Shown here in pieces: positions 46,622-54,346 of a stretch of 64,000 bases of DNA. The stretch covers positions 757,174-821,173 of the forward strand of contig NZ_KB898706.1 of assembly GCF_000377745.1 (NCBI RefSeq). The letters run 5' to 3'. Both the position numbers and the translations under genes were made by a program. Position 1 is the first letter of the stretch; the number at the start of each line of letters is the position of its first letter. A model generated the notes under the pieces. It was not told the DNA's origin, ran no database searches, and was given only the letters and a program-made list of their open reading frames with translations. This DNA comes from Gilvimarinus chinensis DSM 19667. Lineage in GTDB: Bacteria; Pseudomonadota; Gammaproteobacteria; Pseudomonadales; Cellvibrionaceae.

Positions 46622-47710
46622 ATGGACTATCGTAATCCGCAATCCGACACCACAGAAAACGGCACCTTACCGACCGTGTCGCGTCCCGGTAAAAAACTAA
46701 GGCTTAAAAAGCGCGCCGGACTGCTGCGGGATGCCGAAATTCTCACCTACCGTGGGCATGGCACAGCCAAAAGCCTGCAAATTAAAGGTCGGGTGATCGA
46801 GACGGCAGGCAAGAAAACAGCGCTGTTTAAGTGCAATAAAAAGCTTTACAACTTTTTCACCATGGTCCGCAGCCTTCGTTCTAATGAGATTCCGGGTGCG
46901 GAGTTAGAAGCGCGATTTCGTGGTAGCACCTATCGGTTCTACACCGATAACGAAGGTTTCTTTTTGCTGAACTTATGGTGTCATGACCAGCCGTTGGAGC
47001 CGGGTTGGCACCAAGTGACCCTGCAGCTAAATGATTCCATCGGTGGCAACAGTGCGATGGCGGTGGCACGTTCGTATGTGCCACCAGCGGATTCGGAATT
47101 TGCCGTCATCAGCGATATTGATGACACGGTACTGAACAGCAGCGCCTTTAATAAAATACAACAGGTGAAGCTAACCCTATTTAAAGATGCCGCCAGTCGC
47201 ACCGCCGTGGATGAGGTGGTGCCGCTTTACCAGCGGTTGGTCAAGGGTTCCAGTGGCAACGCGAAAAACCCTATGTTTTACCTGTCGCGCAGCGGCTGGA
47301 ATCTAAACAATTTGCTTGAAGAATTTTTAGACCTTAACGAACTGCCGCAAGGGCCGATGTTTTTGCGCGACCTGGCTTGGCGCGAGGCTAAATCTATAGC
47401 GCTCGGTAGCAATAACCACAAAATTGATTACATTCGCGCTTTAATGAATACCTACCCGCACTTGCCCTTTGTGCTTATCGGCGACAGTGGCCAGCACGAC
47501 CCCGAAACCTTCTGGCAAATTGCCATGGAAAACCCCGGCCGCATTAAAGCGGTGTACCTGCACGACCTGGAGCGAAAATCGCGAAGAGAGGCCGTGGCGG
47601 CTATTTGCAGCGACTTAAAGGCCAGAGGTGTACCCGTGGTTCACAGCGCTAAGGTGACCGGTTACGCCGAGCATATGGAAAAGTTGGGTTTGATAAAGCC
47701 GGCGGAGTGA
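46622..47710 (+). CDS. App1-type phosphatidate phosphatase domain protein (DUF2183)
   Basis: A 362-residue protein. A beta-rich N-terminal region (about 35-150) precedes a HAD-like phosphatase domain: AVISDIDDTVLNSSAF carries the DxDxT/V catalytic motif (about residues 160-175), followed by FYLSRSGWNLNNLLEEFL, GPMFLRDL and IGDSGQHDPE. This is the conserved plan of the App1 (actin patch protein 1) phosphatidate phosphatase family. No signal peptide. It abuts the ChaB gene. Bacterial members are poorly studied; lipid phosphate is the expected substrate. Confidence 0.88.
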   Translation: MDYRNPQSDTTENGTLPTVSRPGKKLRLKKRAGLLRDAEILTYRGHGTAKSLQIKGRVIETAGKKTALFKCNKKLYNFFTMVRSLRSNEIPGAELEARFRGSTYRFYTDNEGFFLLNLWCHDQPLEPGWHQVTLQLNDSIGGNSAMAVARSYVPPADSEFAVISDIDDTVLNSSAFNKIQQVKLTLFKDAASRTAVDEVVPLYQRLVKGSSGNAKNPMFYLSRSGWNLNNLLEEFLDLNELPQGPMFLRDLAWREAKSIALGSNNHKIDYIRALMNTYPHLPFVLIGDSGQHDPETFWQIAMENPGRIKAVYLHDLERKSRREAVAAICSDLKARGVPVVHSAKVTGYAEHMEKLGLIKPAE

Positions 47711-47890
47711 AGCGTTTTACAAGCGAAATAGCGTTGTGAATCTGCGCCGATGGATGGATATCGATGGGGGACATCACGCACTGCTAGTGCGCTCCCGTTG
47801 CCCGCGTTGGGCTTTTAAAGGTGGGTTTGTAAAATCACCTTCAAAAGCGTAATATTCTCGGCCTTTTACGGCCTGCCAGACCCCTCGAAC

Positions 47891-48577
47891 ATGCTCAATC
47901 ACTTTTTTCAACAGAACGATAACACCCTGTCTTTTACCCGCGAGCAAGCGAGCCAGTTTGCAAAAGAAGTGGCCGGGGATTACAACCCTCTACACAACAT
48001 TGATGCAAAGCGGTTTTGTGTGCCGGGCGACCTGTTGTTTGCCGTTGTGCTGTTAAAGTACGGTATATCGCAGAATATGCAGTTTTCATTCGACGCGATG
48101 ATCACAGAGAAGTCGGTCATTACTTTGCCGGAACCGTCTGACACCCTGGTATTTTCGGATGACAAAAAATCCTACGTTACTGTGAGTCGCTCTGGCGATA
48201 ACAATACCGAGCCCACCTGTGTAGAAAGTATCATCAAGCAATATGTGGCTTTTTCGGGCGAAGCCTTCCCGCATATAGTAGTGCCAGCCATGTCGGCCCA
48301 AAAGGTGATGATTAACCCCAAGCGCCCCATGGTGATGTACCAGAGCATGTCGGTTCAATTCGACCGTACTGATATTCAAAATCCTTTGCTGGAACCTCTG
48401 CCCGCCATCTTCACCTGCGATGGCAAGCGCGGCAGCCTCACCTTGCCCTTTAACTGGAAAGACGGCGATGAGCTTGTCGGAAAAGGTGAAAAAATTATGC
48501 TTGTCTCCGGTATTATCGACTATGACAAACCCGTCATGGACGAGCTGATTGAGCAGTACAATCAAAGCATGGCGTAG
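47891..48577 (+). CDS. DUF3581 family protein
   Basis: A 228-residue soluble protein. FTREQASQFAKEVAGDYNPLHNIDAKRFCVPGDLLFAVVLLKYG, with the dehydratase-like DYNPLH motif, fits DUF3581, a gammaproteobacterial family of MaoC/hot-dog-like appearance. No signal peptide or membrane helix. Substrate and role are unknown. It is likely its own transcription unit, with 180 bases upstream that include a short GCCC/GGGC-TTTT hairpin at 47800-47816. Confidence 0.82.
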   Translation: MLNHFFQQNDNTLSFTREQASQFAKEVAGDYNPLHNIDAKRFCVPGDLLFAVVLLKYGISQNMQFSFDAMITEKSVITLPEPSDTLVFSDDKKSYVTVSRSGDNNTEPTCVESIIKQYVAFSGEAFPHIVVPAMSAQKVMINPKRPMVMYQSMSVQFDRTDIQNPLLEPLPAIFTCDGKRGSLTLPFNWKDGDELVGKGEKIMLVSGIIDYDKPVMDELIEQYNQSMA

Positions 48578-48642
48578 GTTGATGTAGGTGGCTTAGGGGG
48601 TATGATTAAACGCACACATGCCCCCAAGCGTAAGGTAAAGCC

Positions 48643-49227
48643 TTGATTCAACTCCATGCCACGAAAAAACTAATGGCGTGCTTACCGCTCGGCAGCAGCG
48701 GCCAGTTTGCCGTCACCGCGCGCAGCCAATCACTTTATGATCAACCACCCCTTGCCGAAAACCCCCTTAGCGGTTGGCACGGCAACCTTGTAATGTTTCA
48801 GCGGCGCAACAGTGTATTGCTAGTGCACGATGCCACCCGAATTCCGTTGCTTCTACCGGCCCTGACTAAACCCGACTTTGCCGCGCTTAACGATCACTTT
48901 GTGGATGCGTTTATGAACACTTTGCTTAAGTGTGACGCGAGCGAAACACAAATGAACGCCGCTCAGCGCTACTTGCGGCCATTGCAAGTGGATACAGTCT
49001 GTAATCGTTCAGAGCAGGGCACCCTAAACCAACTTAAAGGCGAGGTAGAGGCTTACCTTGATAACGGCGGCAACATCGCCGAAATGACCGGATACGCCCT
49101 CGGCGCCTGGCTTGCTAGCATGTGGAGGTCTATCAAGGGGCAGCCCTATATTCGTCCCAATCGAGAAATGCTGACCTTACTGGATGGCCTGACCCAAAAA
49201 ACGGACGCAGCGGCCAACGACGCATAA
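48643..49227 (+). CDS. DUF6933-like protein
   Basis: A 194-residue soluble protein starting MIQLHATKKLMACLPL. The first 150 residues fit the small family sometimes annotated DUF6933 (ATKKL start, then SGWHGNLVMFQRRNSVLLVHDATRIPLLLPALTK and VDAFMNTLLK). The start is TTG, placed by TAAGG about seven bases upstream; the next ATG is too far in to keep the family N-terminus. Function unknown. Confidence 0.68.
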   Translation: MIQLHATKKLMACLPLGSSGQFAVTARSQSLYDQPPLAENPLSGWHGNLVMFQRRNSVLLVHDATRIPLLLPALTKPDFAALNDHFVDAFMNTLLKCDASETQMNAAQRYLRPLQVDTVCNRSEQGTLNQLKGEVEAYLDNGGNIAEMTGYALGAWLASMWRSIKGQPYIRPNREMLTLLDGLTQKTDAAANDA

Positions 49228-49346
49228 TGACTCGCGGGTCGATTATTGTTCTTGAGCCGAATATTTGCCTTAATCGGCTCATTAATTGATTCGTGTTGAT
49301 TCGTATAGATCGGGTGCAGGACAAAGCCTGTTGTTGGCAATGCCTC

Positions 49347-49380
49347 ACACCAAAAGCAACGTACTTGTTGCTTTTGGTGT
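49347..49380. promoter_or_regulatory. 14-base perfect inverted repeat, outer candidate HipB site or terminator
   Basis: ACACCAAAAGCAAC (49347-49360), loop GTACTT, GTTGCTTTTGGTGT (49367-49380), followed by TATTTTC. The hairpin plus T-rich tail could terminate the upstream DUF6933 transcript. Its arms contain the same GTTGCTTTT/AAAAGCAAC block as the two sites nearer hipB, so it may also be a distal operator. Confidence 0.55.
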
Positions 49381-49406
49381 TATTTTCGCCATAAAAGAAT
49401 CTTATA

Positions 49407-49432
49407 AGTTGCTTTTAAGTTTTTAGGCAACT
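49407..49432. promoter_or_regulatory. Candidate HipB operator 1
   Basis: AGTTGC (49407-49412) and GCAACT (49427-49432) are an inverted pair with a 14-base spacer. Their core is repeated in the adjacent pair and in the 49347-49380 hairpin. HipB family repressors bind palindromes in their own promoter; this placement, 45-70 bases before the start, fits. Confidence 0.5.
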
Positions 49433-49437
49433 AGTAT

Positions 49438-49460
49438 GTTGCTTAATGATCAAGAGCAAC
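49438..49460. promoter_or_regulatory. Candidate HipB operator 2, adjacent to the hipB start
   Basis: GTTGCT (49438-49443) and AGCAAC (49455-49460), spacer 11 bases, ending 16 bases before the ATG at 49477. The site would overlap the promoter -10 region or the leader, so binding would repress. Confidence 0.5.
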
Positions 49461-49476
49461 TTATGTGTTTACAGGA

Positions 49477-49800
49477 ATGAATTCAATACTTGAGCAGATA
49501 AAACAGCGACGATTAGCACTAGGCCTTAAGCAGAGCGATATGATGCTGCGAGCCGGCGTGTCTCGGCAGCAATACCAGCGCCTGGAATCCAAGGGAAATC
49601 CCAGACTGGATACATTGGCGCTCATTTCACAGGGCTTGAACAGTGAGCTGATGTTGATACCCAAAGAAAAGCTAAACGCTGTTGAGGCGCTGCTTGCGCA
49701 GGATGGGACAGACTTTCACGCGAGAAAACCATCACAGGAAGAGACACAGAAGCCCGTTTCAGATGACCCCTGGCAAGGTTTGCTGGGAGATGAATCGTGA
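49477..49800 (+). CDS. hipB: HipB-like antitoxin (XRE-type HTH regulator)
   Basis: A 107-residue protein. The Cro/C1-type HTH covers residues 1-65: LEQIKQRRLALGLKQSDMMLRAGVSRQQYQRLESKGNPRLDTLALISQGL. The C-terminal 40 residues are acidic and Ser/Gln-rich, likely a disordered tail that inserts in the toxin. The GTGA overlap with hipA gives coupled translation. A GTG at 49465 is an alternative start. An array of three inverted repeats built on GTTGC/GCAAC lies right upstream. Confidence 0.88.
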   Translation: MNSILEQIKQRRLALGLKQSDMMLRAGVSRQQYQRLESKGNPRLDTLALISQGLNSELMLIPKEKLNAVEALLAQDGTDFHARKPSQEETQKPVSDDPWQGLLGDES

Positions 49801-51065
49801 GCGACAGCCGAGTCGATCAAATCAACGTGCTCAAGCTAACTCTGCACGAAAGGCTGGTAGGTTATTTGGTGGGTTTGCAAAGCGGCCAAAATATACTGAG
49901 CTTTGCCGAGGCATTTAAGAATGACGAGGGCCGGCCTACCTTCAGTTTGATTACCCACCCCGCATTTCCCCATTCTGAAAAAATCATTTCAGAACCCTGG
50001 GCCAGAAACCAAAAATTGCCTCCAACGCTGTCCAATTTGCTGCCTGAGGGAGCCTTACGTGAATTGATGGCGCAGGGGCTTAAAGTTCATGTCGACAGCG
50101 AGTTTCATCTTCTGTCGTACTTAGGCGCTGACCTTCCGGGCGCCCTGGTGGCAGAACCAATGGAGCCCGAGGATGTTCCCGCTAGCGTTCTGGCGGCTCA
50201 CGGTCAGGTGAAAGCCGTAAAGTTTGAAAAGCTCTCACCTGAAAACCAGTTCTCTTTGGCTGGCGTTCAGATGAAGTTCTCCATGGAGGAAAAAGATGGG
50301 CGCTACAATCTTTCCAAAGGCAATGTTCTGGGTGATTGGATTGTAAAAACCCCATCCACCAAACACAAAGATGTGCCGGTGAATGAATTTACCGCAATGA
50401 CACTTGCGCAGTTAGTGGGCGTCGAGATTCCAGAGATAAAATTGGTTGAACTAAATAACCTCGAGAGTCTCCCCCAGATAAACCTGCCCGATGAAAACCT
50501 AGCCTTCGCCATTAAGCGCTTTGATCGCGATGCCAATACGCGTATCCACATGGAAGACTTTGCCCAGGTGTTGGTTAAATATCCCCATGAAAAATACAAC
50601 TCGGCGAACTATGAACAAATTGGCCGTATTATTTATGGTTATTCAGGTGATGGTTTGGCCGATGCGCAGCAATTTGCCCGGCGGTTGCTGGTTAATATTC
50701 TTCTCGCCAATGGCGACGCCCATCTAAAAAACTGGAGTCTAATATACCCCGATAAAATAACGCCACGGCTGTCGCCAGCCTACGATATCGTCACCACGAG
50801 CGTATACATAAAGGGGGAGCGCAACCTTGCGCTCAACCTAGGAAAGTCCAAAGAATGGTATAACGTGTCAATGGAGCACTTTAAGTCATGGGCTGATCGT
50901 GCTGAAATTCCCTGGCGGGCCATTAAGCCCCATTTGGATGAGGTTATAGAAAAAGCTCGCAACATGTGGCCAAAATCCATAAAAGATCTGCCCATGAATG
51001 ACCAACATAAGCAAAAGCTAATTCACCACTGGAGCCTCCTGCACAAGGATTTCCGCATCAGATAG
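49797..51065 (+). CDS. hipA: HipA-type serine/threonine kinase toxin
   Basis: A 422-residue kinase of the HipA family. The N-terminal Couple_hipA subdomain (about 10-105) has LHERLVGYLVGL and PPTLSNLLPEGALRELM. The kinase part has the P-loop-like FSLAGVQMKFSM (about residue 150), a lysine in DWIVKTP, the catalytic loop LLANGDAHLKNWSLIY (Asp about 305) and a DFD-like SPAYDIV. All key catalytic elements appear intact. It overlaps hipB by GTGA. E. coli HipA phosphorylates glutamyl-tRNA synthetase; the target here is not known. Confidence 0.92.
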   Translation: MSDSRVDQINVLKLTLHERLVGYLVGLQSGQNILSFAEAFKNDEGRPTFSLITHPAFPHSEKIISEPWARNQKLPPTLSNLLPEGALRELMAQGLKVHVDSEFHLLSYLGADLPGALVAEPMEPEDVPASVLAAHGQVKAVKFEKLSPENQFSLAGVQMKFSMEEKDGRYNLSKGNVLGDWIVKTPSTKHKDVPVNEFTAMTLAQLVGVEIPEIKLVELNNLESLPQINLPDENLAFAIKRFDRDANTRIHMEDFAQVLVKYPHEKYNSANYEQIGRIIYGYSGDGLADAQQFARRLLVNILLANGDAHLKNWSLIYPDKITPRLSPAYDIVTTSVYIKGERNLALNLGKSKEWYNVSMEHFKSWADRAEIPWRAIKPHLDEVIEKARNMWPKSIKDLPMNDQHKQKLIHHWSLLHKDFRIR

Positions 51066-51113
51066 CGTGCGACGCACTCCGCTCGATAAGGCCAATGCAG
51101 TGCCGCTTAGCCT

Positions 51114-52916
51114 TCAACGCTCCTCCGGCTGCTGAACCGCCCACAGCTGCGCATAGCGGCCGCCGCGCTGTAATAGCTGGTGGTGGCTGCCCTGTTCCAC
51201 CAGTTGGCCGTTATCCAGTACCAGTATTTGGTCTGCGTCCACCACCGTAGAAAGCCGGTGGGCAATTACCAGGCTGGTGTGGCCGCTGGAGACTTCTCGC
51301 ATGGCGGTCAGTATCGCCGCTTCGGCATGAGAATCCAGCGCCGAGGTGGCCTCGTCAAACATCAAAATGGGCGCGCTCTTAAGCAGCACGCGGGCAATGG
51401 CAATGCGCTGTTTCTCGCCGCCCGATACTTTCAAACCCCGCTCGCCCACCAGCGTTTTGTCACCGTCGGGTAGGGCGGCGATAAACCCATCCAAGTGCGC
51501 CATGGTAATGGCCCGGTCGATGGCCTCGTCGGTCGCCTCGGGGTTGCCATAGGCAATATTGTCGCGAATGCTGGTGTTAAACAGCACTGTGTCTTGCGGC
51601 ACCACGGCGATGGCCTGGCGCAGCGAGTCCAGGGTCACCTTGCGAATGTCCTGCCCATCAATGGCGATGGAGCCGCTGTCCACATCGTAAAAACGGTACA
51701 GCAACCGCGCGATAGTGCTTTTGCCCGCGCCCGAGGCGCCCACAATGGCCAGCCGTTGCCCCGGCGCCACGCGAAAAGACAAATCCGTAAAGGTGGCTCG
51801 CTCGGGCCGGTAGCCAAAGGCCGCATTTTTAAACTCAATTTCCCCGGCGGTTACCTTTAACGGCTCGGCGTCGGGCACGTCCACAATGCGCGGCGCCCGT
51901 TTTAACAGCCCCAACATATTTTCCAGGTCGGTCAGCGCCCGGCGCATCTCCCGGTAGACAAAGCCGAGAAAGTTCAGCGGTATAAACAGCTGAATCATAT
52001 AGGCGTTCACCATGGCCAGATCACCCAGCGTCATCTCCTCAGCAATCACCGACTGGGCCGCCATGGTCATCATGCCGGTAATGGCGGCGGCGATAATCAG
52101 CGCTTGGCCCGAATTGAGTGCCAGCAGCGACATGCGGTTTTTCAGCTTGGCCTGTTCCCACTCGGCCAGAAACTGATCGTAGGTCTGCGCCTCAAAGTTC
52201 TCGTTATTAAAATACTTAACCGTTTCGTAATTGAGCAAGCTGTCCACGGCCCGGGTATTGGTGGACGAGTCCGCCCGGTTGGCCTCGCGCACAAAGCGGG
52301 TGCGCCACTCGGTGGTAAACACCGTAAAGCCAATATAAACGCACACCGCCGCCAGAATAATCAGCGCGTACCAAGCGGAAAAGGCAAAGGTAAAAATCGC
52401 CGCTACCATAACAATCTCAAACAGGGTGGGGACAATATTGAACATCAAAAAGCGCATCAAAAAACTGATGGCACTGGTGCCGCGTTCAATATCCCGGCTA
52501 ATGCCCCCGGTCTGGCGGCTAAGGTGAAAATCCAGCTCCAGCCGGTGCAAATGCCTAAACACCCGCAGCCCAATCCGGCGCATGGCCCGCTCGGTCACTC
52601 GGCTGAAAATCGCATCGCGCAGCTCACCAAAAAACACTCCGCCAAAGCGCAAAAACCCGTAAAACAGCAAAAAGGCCAGAGGCAACACCAGCTCCGGTTG
52701 CAGGCTTCGGTCCACCCCATCCACAATATGCTTCAGTGCCCAGGGCATCGCCAAAGTCGCCCCCTTGGCCGCCAACAGCGCGGCAATGGCCAGCACAACC
52801 CGCCATTTGTAATCCCACAGATAGGGCCAGATATAGCCCCACACCTGCCGCAGGTTCAGCCGTGGCACTGAAGGGTCGGGCGCCGAAGGGGGCAATTTGC
52901 TGGACATGCCGCGCAT
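51114..52916 (-). CDS. Atm1/ABCB7-type ABC exporter (fused permease and ATPase)
   Basis: A 600-residue half-transporter. Six membrane helices span about residues 35-320, with TGGISRDIERGTSAISFLMRFLMFNIVPTLFEI as the family hallmark, then an ATPase domain: Walker A GASGAGKST (about 393), Q-loop in VVPQDTVLF, signature VSGGEKQR, Walker B LMFDEATSALD and H-loop IAHRLSTV. Atm1 relatives export glutathione-linked metal or sulfur species. The ATG at 52916 has AGGAAG upstream; the frame is open a further 300 bases, but that sequence is Pro-rich and not family-like. Confidence 0.92.
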   Translation of the reverse strand: MRGMSSKLPPSAPDPSVPRLNLRQVWGYIWPYLWDYKWRVVLAIAALLAAKGATLAMPWALKHIVDGVDRSLQPELVLPLAFLLFYGFLRFGGVFFGELRDAIFSRVTERAMRRIGLRVFRHLHRLELDFHLSRQTGGISRDIERGTSAISFLMRFLMFNIVPTLFEIVMVAAIFTFAFSAWYALIILAAVCVYIGFTVFTTEWRTRFVREANRADSSTNTRAVDSLLNYETVKYFNNENFEAQTYDQFLAEWEQAKLKNRMSLLALNSGQALIIAAAITGMMTMAAQSVIAEEMTLGDLAMVNAYMIQLFIPLNFLGFVYREMRRALTDLENMLGLLKRAPRIVDVPDAEPLKVTAGEIEFKNAAFGYRPERATFTDLSFRVAPGQRLAIVGASGAGKSTIARLLYRFYDVDSGSIAIDGQDIRKVTLDSLRQAIAVVPQDTVLFNTSIRDNIAYGNPEATDEAIDRAITMAHLDGFIAALPDGDKTLVGERGLKVSGGEKQRIAIARVLLKSAPILMFDEATSALDSHAEAAILTAMREVSSGHTSLVIAHRLSTVVDADQILVLDNGQLVEQGSHHQLLQRGGRYAQLWAVQQPEER

Positions 52917-53242
52917 GGGTACTTCCTGGTTGGGAGTTTGGGGGTAGTTTACGCGAGTGTGGGAGTAGAGTGGCGGGGTTTGAGTATCCAGTACTGGCTC
53001 GGCAGGCGTTAACAAGCTAATCAAGCTCTCGCCAACAGCCCCGCCCGCCGCGCAGACCGCATTCGAGAATGGGGCGCAAGTCTTCATGTAGCTCTTTGGC
53101 GCTTTGTTGGGGGAGGGCTGTTTGCGGAACCTGCCGGGTGGGAGCACTGGGGGGCTTTCAAAGAGAGGGTAAGGGGGCTGACAAAACACGTCAAAAGTTT
53201 CATGTGGCCCCATTAAATTTAAGTTTTATCTGCTTCTGTTGA
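52917..53242. other. Intergenic region between the ABC exporter and the defence operon
   Basis: A 326-base gap. The minus-strand frame of the exporter stays open here to 53213, but the encoded peptide is Pro/Ser-rich and lacks family resemblance, so it is probably not translated. No terminator with a T-run is evident for the HNH gene. The exporter promoter should lie in this stretch. Confidence 0.5.
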
Positions 53243-54346
53243 TCACTTTTCAGGCAGTTCTGGTGATTGAGGGAGTGAATCAAACAGGCCCGTGGCCTGG
53301 CAGGCATCGAGGAAAGGCTTTTTGAGAAAGTTGCACTCCGCTAAAGGTTTTGCATCAGTTTGCCTTGCTAAAGTGCGTATAAATTGGGCAGGGTCACGGC
53401 CATCTTCTTTCCATTCGTCCAGCACTTGTGTCAGCCAGTACTTACCGTCGTTTTCACCGCAGAGTTTGGCTTTGTAGCGTTCTTCGATTCCATAGACATC
53501 TTTCCAGGTTTCAATTTGTTCGTTTACTGCGGCTGGGCCGAATGCCAGGTCGATATCATCGGAAGAAAGTTTAGCGATGTTAGAATGGAGCAACCCGACC
53601 TTAAGTTCTATGGTCTGCGAGGCAAGCGCATAAGGATAAAATGCTTTGCGTCTTACTGTGTCCTTTAGCACAGGGTCTTTGACATTTTTATAGGTGCTAT
53701 TGCACTCATGGCATGCTGGTGCGAGGTTGCGCAAATTGATTGAGTTAAACGGATAAAGAGCTTTTGGTAGGTAGTGATCATAAGCTTCCCTGTACTGATG
53801 ATCTTCTCCTTTCATATCTGTGATACCGCAGAATGGACATTTACCGGTGGTGTTGCCAGCTAAAAAAGCGCTTTTATAGTGGTCATCAATATCCCCAATC
53901 TTGTTTTTTAGAGCTGCTAATTTGAGCAATGATTGCGAGTATAGTCCTTTAAAAAATATAGCAAGTTGTTCTACAAGATCGTTGTGATGCTCAGCAATGT
54001 CTGTGTAACGCGCCAATTGAATGCTTGGGTCATTATTGCAGGCTCTTTCTATGTCATTGTTGGCTTTATACCATTGTTTGAACTGGTTTATCTCTACGGG
54101 TGTTAATGGCTCGAAGAGCGTATAGATATCTTTAATTTCTTTATAAAACTGTCTACCCCGCTCTGGTGCATTTTGTCCATAGCCGAATGATGACAGTACT
54201 TCTTTCAAACCCGGCTGGTCATCGAACAGTGCGAGTGTAAATTCAAGCCCTATAGGTGCCTTGCACCATACGTTATGAAAAATAAAATCAACAAAATCTT
54301 GCATCTTTTCCATTTGATGCGGCACGTAGGTGTAGGCAAACAGCAT
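53243..54346 (-). CDS. HNH endonuclease, partner of the adjacent ATPase (PtuB-like)
   Basis: A 367-residue protein. A helical N-terminal region of about 165 residues precedes an HNH nuclease fold: zinc cysteines CPFC (170-173) and CHEC (212-215), the catalytic DHYLPK (His191), then NLRNLAPACHECNSTYK. A C-terminal 130 residues have no known motif. Its start overlaps the ATPase stop by one base (TAATG). The ATPase plus HNH arrangement resembles Septu (PtuA/PtuB), though this nuclease is longer than a typical PtuB. It is the last gene of the restriction operon. AT-richer than the core genes by eye. Confidence 0.85.
   Translation of the reverse strand: MLFAYTYVPHQMEKMQDFVDFIFHNVWCKAPIGLEFTLALFDDQPGLKEVLSSFGYGQNAPERGRQFYKEIKDIYTLFEPLTPVEINQFKQWYKANNDIERACNNDPSIQLARYTDIAEHHNDLVEQLAIFFKGLYSQSLLKLAALKNKIGDIDDHYKSAFLAGNTTGKCPFCGITDMKGEDHQYREAYDHYLPKALYPFNSINLRNLAPACHECNSTYKNVKDPVLKDTVRRKAFYPYALASQTIELKVGLLHSNIAKLSSDDIDLAFGPAAVNEQIETWKDVYGIEERYKAKLCGENDGKYWLTQVLDEWKEDGRDPAQFIRTLARQTDAKPLAECNFLKKPFLDACQATGLFDSLPQSPELPEK

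Noticed and set aside
52104..52871. 255-codon open frame on the plus strand opposite the ABC exporter
   Set aside because: Antisense to a strongly conserved transporter; the peptide is Gln/His/Pro-rich without a recognisable domain or ribosome site.
52917..53213. In-frame N-terminal extension of the ABC exporter
   Set aside because: Pro/Ser-rich, not family-like, and the ATG at 52916 has a proper AGGAAG site.
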